Below, one piece after another: positions 51,401-60,284 of a DNA stretch of 64,000 nucleotides. The notes under the pieces were generated by a model. That model searched no databases and was not told where the DNA came from. It worked only from the letters and a program-made list of their open reading frames with translations. Positions within the stretch are counted from its first letter, which is position 1, and the number at the start of each line of letters is the position of its first letter. A program made the position numbers and the translations under genes. This DNA comes from Moesziomyces globuligerus. Its lineage: Eukaryota > Basidiomycota > Ustilaginomycetes > Ustilaginales > Ustilaginaceae. The stretch lies in the NCBI GenBank assembly GCA_030849465.1, contig JARVLF010000002.1, positions 124,001 through 188,000 on the forward strand, given 5' to 3'.

Positions 51401-54400
51401 GGCTTGCGAACAAGAAGGGCGCGGCGGAGCGTGTCATGGTGCGTGCGGCCATGGCCATCTTGGACAATTTCCACTTCGGCATGGAGGAGGAGACGATCCT
51501 CGAGGCCGAAGATGAAGACCAAGGTGATGTTGAAGATGCAGAGGCAGAGGAGGCAGAGGAAGCAGAGGAAGTCGTCGCCGCAGAGAAGCGAGAGGGTAAG
51601 GAGGCGGAGCGAGTCAAGATCCTCGATGCGGTCACGACGCGATTGCTGCCGCGACTTATGGCGTACCTCGAGCAGAAGGACGAGACGGAGGACTCGACAA
51701 GGCTGCCTATCGCTGTAGGCGTGGTGCGCGTCGCCCAGTGCCTGCCTGTCAAGCAGCGCCAGGCGCAGATCTCGAAGTTGCTCAAGACGCTCTCGAACGT
51801 GTTCCGGTCCAAGGCGCAGGATACGCGCGATCTGGCACGCGAGACGGCGTGCAAGGTCATGTCGACGCTGGGTGCCAAATTCCTGCCCGAGTTCCTGCGC
51901 GAGATGCGCCGGTCGTTGATGCGCGGCCCGCAGAAGGCGGTGATGGCATTCACGGTGCACTCGGTGCTGACGCATCTGATGACGAGCAAGGACGAGCCGC
52001 TCACCTCGCTCGACCAGGGTGCAAAGGAGATCATCGAGATCGCGGTCGAGGACATCTTTGGTGCCACCGCCGACGACCGCGAGTCCATCGGAAACAAGAC
52101 CACCTACCGCGAGGTGAAGCACAGCAAGAGCATGGATACCTTTGAGCAGGTTGCACGCATCGTCACCCCTAACCGAATGGCCGAGGTGCTGCAGCCTCTG
52201 CGCGACATCCTGCAGCAGACCGAGATCCCCAAGGTGGTGCGCCAGGTCGAAGAGTGTTTGCGCCGTATCTCGAGCGGTATCCCCGCCAACCCGCAGTTCA
52301 ACTCGAACCGCTTCCTATCGCTGTGTGCGACACTGATCAAGCGCGATGCGGTCTTCCTGCAGGCGCGCAAACCCGAGGCGCGCGCAGCATCGCGACACAA
52401 GTCGGCGAGGCTGTACAATTATGCCGTCTTCCTCAAGCGCAAGGATGTGGAGGAGGGGATGACGGGCGGCAAGGACCATTATTCGCGCAACGCGCACAAG
52501 TTCGTCGCCTTCGGCCTCGAGATGCTCGTCACCTCTCTGCGCCGAGAGCGCTTCGACTTCCAGGACGACGAGGTACTGGCCAAGCTCAATGGCATGGTCA
52601 ACATCGTGGGCGAAGCAGCTTACGCGAACGAGTCGTCGGTACTCGAGCTGTCGCTGCGCGCCATCGCGCAGATCGTCAAGGTGCCCGTCTCGCGTGTCGA
52701 CAAGGCGCTGCCCGTGTTCATCAAGCAGATCTTTGGCATTATCCACCAGTACGGCTCGCCGCAGTCGCAGGTCGTTCAAACCGCCTTCCGCACGCTCACC
52801 GCCATCCTGCGCGAGTGCAAGACCGCCTCTCTTTCGGAGACGCACCTCAGCGGCCTCCTCAAGCTGATCGCGCCGGATCTCGAAGAGCCAGCGGTGCAGA
52901 ATACACTGTTCGGCCTGCTACGTGCGATCGTCAGCCGCCGTCTTGTGGTGGCCGAGGTGTACGATACCATGGACAAAGTGGCCGAGATGATGGTGACCAA
53001 CCAGAGCGACTCGGTGCGCGATCTGTGCCGTTCGACGTACCTCCAGTTCCTGCTCGACTATCCGCAGGGCAAGCAGAGGCTGCGCAACCAGATCGGCTTC
53101 CTGGCCAAGAACCTCGCCTACCAGCACGAGAGCGGTCGGCTGTCGGTGCTCGAGATCACCGCGGCCATCCTCAGCAAGTTTGGCGACGAGCTGCTGCAGG
53201 AGTATGCCGAGATGCTCTTTGTCGCGCTAGCCATGGTCGTGGCCAACGACACCAGCACCAAGTGCCGCGAGAAGGCCGCGGGTCTCATCGCCGTGCTGGT
53301 ACGCACCATGACCGAGGCGCAGCAAGACAAGAGCGCGCTCATGGTTTACGCGTGGGCGCGCCAGGAGACCAAGCCCGAGCTTGCGCGCGTCGGCGTGCAG
53401 ATCTACGGCCTGCTGCTCGAGGCTCTCCCCGACCGTGGCGGCGAGTGGGCGCCCAAGGCCCTCGAGGTGGTGACCAAGGTGCTCGTCGAGTGCGCCGACG
53501 ACCTCGAGGCGATCGAAACCAGCGACGACGTGTTTGAGAGCGTGGATCTCGACTGGCAGCTGCCGTACCACTCGCTGCAGACGCTCAGCCGCGTCTCGGC
53601 GCTGCTGGGTGCGTCGGGCGACAAGGCCAGCGCGAGTGCCAACGACGCGGTGAGGCGGCTGCTGCTGTTCCCGCACAAGTGGGTGCGCATCTCGGCGTCG
53701 CGCCTGCTCGGCGGGCTGTACGCGCAGCGCGAGCCTGCGCCGCCCAGCATGGTGGCCATCGCGCAGGAGCCCGTGGTGAGCCTGCCGGCGTTGGTGGATG
53801 CGGCCAAAAAGTCGTGTCTGCAGCTGCGCTCGGACAAGTTGGACGACACGCTGGCGCTGCAGGTGGTCAAGAACCTCGTCTTCATCGGCCGCTCGTTTGC
53901 TCTCTTTCCCGTCGACCGTCTTGAGCTCCCGCAAGAGCCGGCACAGTCCGAGGAAGTGGAAGCCGAGGAAGATGTTGCCAAAGCAGATGCTGACGAGGCC
54001 GAGGGAAGTGCTGAAGAGGGCGAGGGTGAGGAGTCGGAAGATGACGAGGCCGTAGTGGAAGGTGCCAAGCGACGCGAGGCTGCGATGGATGCGCCGAGTG
54101 CGATTGCGGCCGATCCGCTGCGCTGGTTGGTCTCGCGACTGTCGTTCCAGGCTCGCCTGTCGCTTGCGCAGTCCAAGACGGAGACGTGGACCATTGCGCC
54201 CGCGTCGATCCTGCGCTTCTTTGCGGCGCTTTCGGCCTCGCTACCCGCGTCGCTGCTTCCGCACATCCTGTCGTTGCTGCTCTCGCCCATCATCCGATTG
54301 GTCGAATCGCCCGCAACAACCTCGGGCAGTGGAGACGAGCTCAAGGCGCTGGCGATCGAGGTGCAGACCCACCTCCAGTCGCTGGTCGAGATCGCCACGT

Positions 54401-54624
54401 TCAACCGAACCTACTCGACGCTCAAGCGCAAGCAGCAGGCCAAGCGCGAAGAGAGAAAGACGCAGAGGCTCATGCGAGGCATCAACGATCCCCAGCTCCA
54501 GGCGAGGAGGAACGAGGCAAGGAACAAGAAGAACCACGCCGCCAGAAAGAGGAGAAACCAGACCAATCTCGACAAGAGAGAGGCCGGTGGTAGCGGCAAG
54601 ACCAAGCGCGCCAGAAGGGCCTAG
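45484..54624 (+). CDS. UTP20: Utp20, U3 snoRNP / small-subunit processome protein
   Basis: 3046 residues in a single exon. The N-terminus is basic and fits the Utp20 start (KQINKNVEKVTTRFRYASFNQRLQDVHL, broken here by normal composition). The body is a continuous HEAT/ARM-like helical array. Acidic inserts lie near 285-300, 320-345, 2007-2030 and 2818-2858. The Drim-type region is near 1130-1200 (YRHQILKLFCEVALIVERNN). The C-terminal 80 residues are Lys/Arg-rich (KRKQQAKREERKTQRLMRG), as expected for rRNA and nucleolar binding. Utp20 supports 18S rRNA maturation in the nucleolus. The length is above yeast Utp20 (2493 aa). Its stop lies 114 bases from the convergent GH30 gene. Confidence 0.94.
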   Translation: MVTASASQPGKSKKLSREQQRRKADKKADKVRKVQLDASGSRASAKQKTLKQINKNVEKVTTRFRYASFNQRLQDVHLAPAAISASTSYRPYAGLDAPLASSSSSTARSAQPDDVDDELFDIDDEDASSSLHARTSFSHALQAWTDLNLSNAFIDLYRQLNNTTQSLPQLIHHRTSIAGILAETLTKQSQWLAWDAALDLLPRLAKDLGSEFLPIYPAMLKSAVHVTTTTKDTTNGDERAAANLVERAFQSSAWILKAVSPFIVSKEKGSQLQDDVLDTAADDQDFVMIDEDVEEEEVDERTQRLIETWTVIRPYLGWKRIDIKEANNASASDDEDDSDDEEDEAQEAEPDAVAAAVDSGSKDAPAFVNTNIQRISPFTRRFASEAFAHLLRKTRGQQLQNITSLIVSDLETMLADEDRHIHFRRQPSKRPSVRFSRGIAGIWVEGCKSLDRRLHSKCTSLLSVLLRPSRSAPNTLAAKYRHLTRLILGRLTITALVHHCNAVHFAPVLEFLSGLVETSHARMHEQKSGAQHIAHLTESVEWLACAIGVRKGSRVADTAKPALFALLLQLSGSFLHETVQSPQGAVLQTSMVSLLALALPIGRLQDLLGPGIKIVDAVAPVPSVAKAKEGLEQRQVLWPEFSALIEGLAQPALQWSGFKQFALPSVLTSTAETLASASASASSKDQAFTLLERLEKLGQLDELRTAHPTPPLVRWSKHVSAAIEERLETLVSHFCTQKKSKAAKSGALTDQTALEPLVPALRLSTVPRTASPAGFGSKIAQLLVDGLFSDRYFASHEQVRASYDTHIINPALLVGLAFESLAILQARSAAKDFEATAKLIKDGMSVERLVRSASWHRGAMHGLSKYLASCPASTRPTLPTFADVQEPLSEAIMSADPVIRLSALEILALIEAQQLSGSTSFVDKLVEVERTPLSVASIRDRNVRLRSVGRDLGRTAAAYKTADVARFAERDAFVTRYVLANLKVNLRPVWGEAIKTLTDIVGSGQRGAEDELFRIAIAELEAGRQLDTAELRSVPELWTQRSGQADEDAESVNADEVEPDRVLRDESDVAGVDDDKQFQDGILLERRKAVRSCIDHARIGAGRSGSGKAGAGSAALTTTLQACVEAQRPDARLDLVNYRHQILKLFCEVALIVERNNARFVHIFFRDAGPRNQAGVLLSPLDDEGEDEDGEDDEAATTKKVEDPAAMNLGKKDRQAQLTAYLEVLGKLKNPKALSRSTELHTYLLSLCATAEVSVQKLALEAILSWKDEAVLPYASKLKDLLETANFRDTLTTFTLSSESIVVQPYHRPVLMPLVIRLLFGSLLSRRGNRTSGAGQRARRGAVLGALADVGAEELVTLVDLMLAPFGDQATQLIAEDEKFAFVQQPPVTSTRRQVGYLTLLGEVVKQIGANLLPYWDRLIAVSLNLTYHAHQTVVKAHVESIEGTATNEAKPLTARTSRARLVRQAGYKRLCDFFSKAQAAAAFHWDRYLPAIFAELISPRLEALRIESSQSPSALLELFHVWSSQTETIPLLGTYDSNVLPGVFAILAAPNVKPSAIGNVLDIAERVLAAASAESDVMKVDSDDRIPLVDLLVRPHASVFLNSVSPLIEQASSAIGPAAAAMGRDDLLRRQISLLAALSPFVTEAADASHLVKLLSPMMRKSNFLVPERTKTELLAIFERLLSLIPELQDRQSELFRSTFAMLSGLFSLLRFAESRKTLSAAFNRCAEVDPELSRVAQWCTQLNALSKRRVEERDFDQLFAAFDAINAAEVTVTAKEWQPLVHNFLFLILDPEELSIRSNANASLVKFLSQAAAECDQGADEDAELMQIFLQAVWPGLKKAVRNRSELVRRDVLAVISSAAEHLPRCDAMAELSGLLGGGDAEVNFFNNIHHIQLHRRTRAVKRLPEQAAKGGMKSRTISDILAPVLGHFLMPSSVELNDHNLVTDVITSLGLLAGQMNWGPYNALLWQYLRLANKKGAAERVMVRAAMAILDNFHFGMEEETILEAEDEDQGDVEDAEAEEAEEAEEVVAAEKREGKEAERVKILDAVTTRLLPRLMAYLEQKDETEDSTRLPIAVGVVRVAQCLPVKQRQAQISKLLKTLSNVFRSKAQDTRDLARETACKVMSTLGAKFLPEFLREMRRSLMRGPQKAVMAFTVHSVLTHLMTSKDEPLTSLDQGAKEIIEIAVEDIFGATADDRESIGNKTTYREVKHSKSMDTFEQVARIVTPNRMAEVLQPLRDILQQTEIPKVVRQVEECLRRISSGIPANPQFNSNRFLSLCATLIKRDAVFLQARKPEARAASRHKSARLYNYAVFLKRKDVEEGMTGGKDHYSRNAHKFVAFGLEMLVTSLRRERFDFQDDEVLAKLNGMVNIVGEAAYANESSVLELSLRAIAQIVKVPVSRVDKALPVFIKQIFGIIHQYGSPQSQVVQTAFRTLTAILRECKTASLSETHLSGLLKLIAPDLEEPAVQNTLFGLLRAIVSRRLVVAEVYDTMDKVAEMMVTNQSDSVRDLCRSTYLQFLLDYPQGKQRLRNQIGFLAKNLAYQHESGRLSVLEITAAILSKFGDELLQEYAEMLFVALAMVVANDTSTKCREKAAGLIAVLVRTMTEAQQDKSALMVYAWARQETKPELARVGVQIYGLLLEALPDRGGEWAPKALEVVTKVLVECADDLEAIETSDDVFESVDLDWQLPYHSLQTLSRVSALLGASGDKASASANDAVRRLLLFPHKWVRISASRLLGGLYAQREPAPPSMVAIAQEPVVSLPALVDAAKKSCLQLRSDKLDDTLALQVVKNLVFIGRSFALFPVDRLELPQEPAQSEEVEAEEDVAKADADEAEGSAEEGEGEESEDDEAVVEGAKRREAAMDAPSAIAADPLRWLVSRLSFQARLSLAQSKTETWTIAPASILRFFAALSASLPASLLPHILSLLLSPIIRLVESPATTSGSGDELKALAIEVQTHLQSLVEIATFNRTYSTLKRKQQAKREERKTQRLMRGINDPQLQARRNEARNKKNHAARKRRNQTNLDKREAGGSGKTKRARRA

Positions 54625-54738
54625 TTGGCCTGAAAAGGTCATCACTCAATGTACTTGTGTTTTCCATCAACGGACCGTCGGACAAATGTGCTCTCTAGTG
54701 TGACTGGGGAGATGTTGAATTGCAACCGAAACATGGGA

Positions 54739-56568
54739 CTAGGGAGCGGTCCAGACAAAGGTGGAAAGGCCCTGCTGGACGGGGAAGGTGGTTCTGCGGC
54801 CGTCGGAGGAGATGACGACGTTTTTGGTGTCCTTGCAGGTGTTGGCGATGACGAGGCCGACACGACGGGTGGGCTGGGTGTTGTTGTTGGCCGTTGTCGC
54901 ATTCTGGAGCGTCTGACCCTGAAGGGGCGCGGCATAGGTATGCCAGTTGAGACACTGCCAGTCGTTGCGGTTGAGCGAGTACTGCGTGCCCTGTTTCGAG
55001 TCGACACGGTAGGCCTGACCACCGCCTACGTTGGAGAGATCCGTCGAGGCCGAGGCGAAGTGCGAGGTGAGGTAGATCTGCTCGTTGTAGTCGACATACG
55101 GATTCGCCGGGTTCTGCTGGGACGATAGCGTGAGCGAGCCAGTGCACGACGTGCAGTAAGCGCTCTTGAGGTGGGGGCCATAGCCCTTGTCCAGCGCGAG
55201 GTTCCACTGGACAATGGAGCGCGCATTCTGAGCGCCGACGGGCCAGTAGACATTGTTGAGCCAACCCTGCATTCCGGCCCAACGATTCGAAGGGTTGCCG
55301 GTGCCAGTACACTCGGACATGTGGATGTCCTTACGAACGCCATTGCGGAGCGCGCCTTCGAACTGAGCGATCTCTTCGGGCGTACCACGGTAGCAGTGGA
55401 ATGCTACCGCGTCGACCGCCGATGCATTGCCATTGACAATGTCCGCGGCGGTTTGCCAGCCCGCGTAGTTGTCATCGTGACCCCAGACTTGGATGCTACC
55501 GAGGCCGCGGCGCGCGAGCTGGGTGCGCAGCGCTTCCGCGAGCTGCACCTGCTGCGACGCATTCATGCCCATCGAGGGATACGACGCGATGTGCGACGGC
55601 TCGTTCTGCAACGTCATCGCCCACGGCTTGACGCCAGCCTCGCTCCACGCCGCTGCCGCCTCGGCGTAATACTGCGCCAACACAGGGACGAAGCCGTCGC
55701 GCAGCTTGCCGCCGTTCATCGTGTTGTTCGACTTCATGAATGCAGGCGGACTCCAGGGCGTGAGGATTACCTTGAGACCCGGGTTGCGCTGCATCGCATC
55801 TGCCAGCACGGGCAGTGTGTACATGGCCGACTGCGTACCGTCAACGTTGAAGCCCGAGAGCAGCGAATCAGCGTTGTTGACCTCGCTGGCCGCGGCGGCA
55901 AAGTCGGGCGGCTGGGCGACGTACGAGTACTCCTGCATGACCGAGAAGTCGGAGGCACCAAGAGTGGCTCGCGTGATGCCGACGCCTGTGGCGTTGTTGA
56001 ACATGAAGTCCATCACACGCGAGTAGAGCTGCGGCTCGCGCTGCTTGAGACGCCCGAGCAGGCAGGCGGAGCTGTCGGTCATTGCGCCACCAAAGCCGTC
56101 GATCGCCTGGTAGCGCTGCGCAGTGTTGATGACAATGTCCACGCCTTGGCTGTCGGCACGATAGCTGCCCAGCTGGGTGGTCGAGGCGGTCCAGTTGAAG
56201 TTTGTGCCGTTGGACGGAGCCGTATACCAGAATCCGTTGGCAAGGAGCGACGCGCGGTCGCCCGAGATGGTCGCAGGCACATAGTCGGTCGAGGGATTTG
56301 GGTCTTCCTTCTCCTTGCCGAGCGTCAGACCTAGTGCGACTCCCAAGATGATTGCGAGCAGCACAACGGCCAGTACTGCAATGATGAGGATCTTGCGAGT
56401 ACGCGACTGGGAACTCCACCACGCGGCGGCGCGTCTCTTGCGCCCACCGCGTTGATTTGTGTCTGATGAGGATGTTGGCAGCATCGGTGTGGCCTGTCCG
56501 CTGGAAAGTGGCTTGTCTGCATAGAAGTCGGAATCTGGGCGCGCGTTGCCGCCTCCTAACAAAGGCAT
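54739..56568 (-). CDS. Membrane-anchored GH30 glycosidase (glucosylceramidase/beta-glucanase-like)
   Basis: 609 residues from the ATG at 56568 (MPLLGGGNAR); the frame is open upstream without an ATG. A basic cytosolic tail is followed by one membrane span at about 60-82, giving a type II topology. The catalytic domain starts with a GH30-type YQAIDGFGGAMTDSSA. The acid/base is E323 (TLQNEPSH) and the nucleophile is E419 (HMSECTG). A beta-sandwich-like C-terminus ends at TFVWTAP. GH30 covers glucosylceramidase, beta-1,6-glucanase and xylanase; the specificity is not decided here. A possible 3' splice site (CAG at 56580-56578) just before the ATG hints at a leader intron. It is divergent from the AT3 gene. 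Confidence 0.9.
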   Translation of the reverse strand: MPLLGGGNARPDSDFYADKPLSSGQATPMLPTSSSDTNQRGGRKRRAAAWWSSQSRTRKILIIAVLAVVLLAIILGVALGLTLGKEKEDPNPSTDYVPATISGDRASLLANGFWYTAPSNGTNFNWTASTTQLGSYRADSQGVDIVINTAQRYQAIDGFGGAMTDSSACLLGRLKQREPQLYSRVMDFMFNNATGVGITRATLGASDFSVMQEYSYVAQPPDFAAAASEVNNADSLLSGFNVDGTQSAMYTLPVLADAMQRNPGLKVILTPWSPPAFMKSNNTMNGGKLRDGFVPVLAQYYAEAAAAWSEAGVKPWAMTLQNEPSHIASYPSMGMNASQQVQLAEALRTQLARRGLGSIQVWGHDDNYAGWQTAADIVNGNASAVDAVAFHCYRGTPEEIAQFEGALRNGVRKDIHMSECTGTGNPSNRWAGMQGWLNNVYWPVGAQNARSIVQWNLALDKGYGPHLKSAYCTSCTGSLTLSSQQNPANPYVDYNEQIYLTSHFASASTDLSNVGGGQAYRVDSKQGTQYSLNRNDWQCLNWHTYAAPLQGQTLQNATTANNNTQPTRRVGLVIANTCKDTKNVVISSDGRRTTFPVQQGLSTFVWTAP

Positions 56569-58544
56569 GTTTACGTTCTGCAATGGCGTGCGCAAATAAG
56601 GTTGGTTATGGTGATGGCGGTGGTTGAGTGGCAAGGATGCTGGCAAGCTTCCAAGGACGAGGCGGCGGTTCTAATACTAGAAAGAAGTGGATGGAATCGA
56701 ACGTGTGGGTGTACTGATGCGCAATGAAGCGCGGCTTCCGGACACTGCATGAACCCTTGCTTGTTGAGCGCTTTGGCCCAGTCAGCACCGTGTTGCTTGC
56801 CGAAAAAAAAAAGGTCCGCCCCAGCCGAGGTTTACCACCATCACGTTGAAGCTCTTGGCTCCACCTCCATACGGCCCTTGCTCCACCTCAGCCGCTCGTT
56901 CAGATGTGATAAGACGAAACTCGCTGATCTTGGCGTCCGACGGACATCACGCGGTTCCGTCAGACCATCCTGACAGACTCGCTCCGATCCGTTCGCCAAG
57001 CTCGCAAGCCCGCATGGTCCATCGTAAAGCGACCGCCTCATGCTGGGGCCTACCGGATTCCCCGCCAGGTTCAGACGGCGAGCACGCATACGACACGTTG
57101 GGTGGTGACCAATCGCTCGGGCCGAATCTTAGACCTCGACCAATGGGTGGATGCAAGCTCCTATCTCTCAGTGAATGCAATTTGCAATCGGAAACCCGTT
57201 TGTGTCATCGGGACACCTTGGCATACCCGGGGGCTCACGGGCCAAAACGATTCGAGTGCGTGTAGCCGCCGACCGTCGGAAGTTGCGCCACACACAGCGC
57301 CAAGCGGAAGTGCGGAGCTACAAAGCTATAGATGTGCAGCAGACGACGCCGGGTCAGAATACAACGACTCTGAACGTAGTAGCTGGCATCGATCTGGGCG
57401 GATCGATCGATTCGTTGACCTCGAAGGTCAGGCGTCGAGGGTGACCGCCTCGGCAATCGACTCGCCTCAGAGCACAAGGCTCAAGGCCTAACACCAGCCT
57501 CGGAGTTCGATGCCGTGGCTATAGAGTGTGCCGCAATGACCCTGACTTCGTTGGGCAAAGGCAGTCTGGATGAGCCTTGTGATTAGAGACGCAGGGGAAA
57601 GCAAGAAGGACTGTCGGAGTCGCGGCGCTCTTCGAAGCGAGCTCGCCTGGCATCCGACGGTTTATGCAGGTTTTTTCTTTTTTTATTGTTTCTTCCTAAA
57701 AGTCTATTTGTTGGCGATCTTCGCGTGTGCCAGATCCGGCAGCCGGGCGCGGCTTTGGGCGCGTGACAGCTGGCACCCAGAAATGCCTTCTACGCCGTCG
57801 TCGATCTTGCGTCGCTTTAAGCCTCTTGCAGCAGTGGCGTCATAGTTTTTCGCCTTCCCTGTCAATTGGCCAGCCGCCGCACACAGGCCTTCAATGCTTG
57901 CTTCTCTTCCCATTAGGCTGTCTCGTGTAAGGCCATGGCCACGCACCCTCCATGTGTTTGCTTGTTTCACCCAAAGAAAGGGTCGGTGGGGACGGCAGCA
58001 GATCTCCGAGACATTGGCTCCCGCACGGCCGCAAGGACACTCACGCGCAAGCATGTGGATGGCAAGCCGACACCGAATGGCCCGACGCCTCAAAGTGAAA
58101 TCATGTTGCAAACAGGTGCCAAATAAAGAAACCAGGCCGGCAACGCCCTGATTGATACTGGGTCGCACACAGCTGCCTCCAACGAGGTCTGGGAGACAAC
58201 CCCCTCGAAACCGTGCGCAACATTTTGCTGCTCTCAAGACCCTGACGCTGTGCAATGCTCTCTGTTACGTTCATGAGCTCGTTGCCGGCTGTGCACACTC
58301 GAATTTGAGAAGTCTCATTGCACGCACCACTGACGCCTGCTCGGGCGTGAGGATCTCGAACAAGCCGACACAGGCACGCGCCTGCACTTTGTTGTTCCAA
58401 AGCAAGTCCGTTTAGCCGCCCGCGTCAACTCCACCTGCAGAAACGGTGCTACCGGCACCTGCGACTCGAACCACTTGTGCTCTTCGTGATCCGTCTCCAC
58501 GTTCGGATTCCCACCACCATCAACATTGACATCTCAGCGATACG
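56569..58544. promoter_or_regulatory. 2-kb divergent region between GH30 and AT3-like genes
   Basis: No credible gene. A T-rich tract is at 57665-57705. The region must carry both promoters; its size parallels that between GT2 and GH16L-AT3. Confidence 0.45.
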
Positions 58545-60284
58545 ATGGCGTCCAAATACTCGCTGTCCGCCGAGCTGCCCGCGACGCGCAAGTCGCTCCG
58601 GCGCAGCATCCACAACAACTCCAACCAGCACACCAACCGCCAATTGGCGAGCGAGCCGACGCCTTCGATCAGCCAGGCCGGCGTCGAGAAGATCTCGGTC
58701 GCGCCGCACAACGCCTGGGCTCAACCCGCAGCGCCTGCTCCCGCCGCTGGTAATGCCGATGCCACCGTCAGGCGCGATCTCTCCCTGCGTCGCGGTGGCA
58801 GCAAGGGCAGGGGTCGCGGCGCCGCGGCTGGCGAGGAGACGGCGCTCAAGTCCGAGTTCGACTCGTCCGACGCGACCTTCGACGAGCGCGGATACGTTGT
58901 GCTCAAGGGCAACGATCGCTTCGGCCTCACCTCGTCCGCCTTCTCCACGGACAAGACTCACGATGAAGGCCGCAAGCGTTCCGGCCGGTTCGCGTACCTC
59001 GAGGGTCTGCGTGGCCTGCTCGGCCTCCAGGTCCTCGTATGGACGTTCTTCCGCATCTTTGCGCCTGCCATCGTGACAGACCGCGACATCGACGGCTTCT
59101 ACCCTGCCGCGTTTGTCGCTGCCGCTCCCACATGGCAGACGGTTCTTCGCAAGGCTCTCTCTCCCCTTTTCTTTGACGGCGAGCTGCAGGCGGCCATGTT
59201 CGTCATCCTTTCGGGACGTGCGTCGCTGCAGACGTTTGTGGAGCGCCGCGTAGCCACCAGCCTGTCGGGCACGGCGTTCAAACGTCCTTTCCGCTTCCTC
59301 ATCCCCATGGCCGTCACGCTCGCGCTTGTGTCGCTCGTCATTGGCGTCAACGGCTTCCGCTACGCTGGCGAGGTGTCGAGCGCACTCCAGAACCAGCTCG
59401 CCCAGCCTCCCGTCCAGTGGGAATCGGCGCTCGAGTACTTCAACTCGCTCCTCTTCTTCTTCTCGTCGCCCTTCTACTTCAAGACGGCGCGCGCGACGAG
59501 CTTCATCCCGCCGTCGGGCACGCTGTGGATCATCCCCGTGCTCTTCCAGCAGACCTACGTGCTGATCATCCTCGCCTTCGCGCTGCCGTACACCATCTTC
59601 CGCTACAAGAACCTCGGCATGATCCTGCTCATCCTCACCACCGCCTGGGTTGGTCGCTGGTCGTGGTACACGCTCACCGGTCTGCTGCTCGCCGAGTGGT
59701 CGACGGTCTACCTCCAGCTGCTGCCGGCCAAGGGGATCCCGATCAACCGCGAGGCATCGAGATTCATGCCGACCTGGATGCCCGGTGTCGCCTTTGCGCT
59801 GCTCGGAACCATGTTCAAGTACCTCTGGATCGCCGCATTGCCGGCAGACGCCAACAACGAGATTTCCGCTCACGTCGACGGCAACACGGGCAAGCTCAAC
59901 TACGGCACCAACCCGGCGCAGGTCGCCTATCCGCGCTACGACAACTGGCTCCTGGCGACCGGTGTGCTCTACCTGATCGAGATCTCGCCAAGGGCTCAAA
60001 AGGTGCTCGGCAACGCCGTCTTGGTCTACCTCGGCAGGTGGGCCTTCTCCATCGCCCTCATCTCGGGCACCCTCATGCTCAGCCTCGGCAGCCTCGTCAG
60101 GCACCACCTCACCACCGCCACAGCGCAGGGCGGCCTCGGATGGACGAGCGACGCTGGCATCCTCGGCGTGCTCTTTGTCATCCTCTTCCCCGCCAGCTTG
60201 CTGCTCGCCGAGCTCTACTCGCGCATCGTCGACGACTCGGCCATCTGGTTCGCAACCTGGCTCTTCAAGTGGATCCGCATCTAG
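58545..60284 (+). CDS. AT3-like integral membrane acyltransferase
   Basis: 579 residues, single exon. A 145-residue Ala/Ser/Arg-rich cytosolic N-terminus without a signal peptide precedes RFAYLEGLRGLLGLQVLVW, which matches the AT3 opening helix. KRPFRFLIPMAV corresponds to the conserved Arg-rich turn before helix 3. About ten hydrophobic segments run to the end (KWIRI). The family transfers acyl groups to sugars or lipids across membranes. Unlike the AT3 domain at 37577-41194, the first helix has W-T-F-F where family members usually carry His, so activity by the usual mechanism is uncertain. It is divergent from the GH30 glycosidase. Confidence 0.82.
   Translation: MASKYSLSAELPATRKSLRRSIHNNSNQHTNRQLASEPTPSISQAGVEKISVAPHNAWAQPAAPAPAAGNADATVRRDLSLRRGGSKGRGRGAAAGEETALKSEFDSSDATFDERGYVVLKGNDRFGLTSSAFSTDKTHDEGRKRSGRFAYLEGLRGLLGLQVLVWTFFRIFAPAIVTDRDIDGFYPAAFVAAAPTWQTVLRKALSPLFFDGELQAAMFVILSGRASLQTFVERRVATSLSGTAFKRPFRFLIPMAVTLALVSLVIGVNGFRYAGEVSSALQNQLAQPPVQWESALEYFNSLLFFFSSPFYFKTARATSFIPPSGTLWIIPVLFQQTYVLIILAFALPYTIFRYKNLGMILLILTTAWVGRWSWYTLTGLLLAEWSTVYLQLLPAKGIPINREASRFMPTWMPGVAFALLGTMFKYLWIAALPADANNEISAHVDGNTGKLNYGTNPAQVAYPRYDNWLLATGVLYLIEISPRAQKVLGNAVLVYLGRWAFSIALISGTLMLSLGSLVRHHLTTATAQGGLGWTSDAGILGVLFVILFPASLLLAELYSRIVDDSAIWFATWLFKWIRI

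Noticed and set aside
57665..57710. T-rich tract as a possible poly(A) tail of a retroposed element
   Set aside because: No target-site duplication or coding remnant was seen next to it.
58455..58480. Second tRNA-like T-loop motif (ACTCGAACCAC)
   Set aside because: No matching T stem or acceptor stem on the minus strand.
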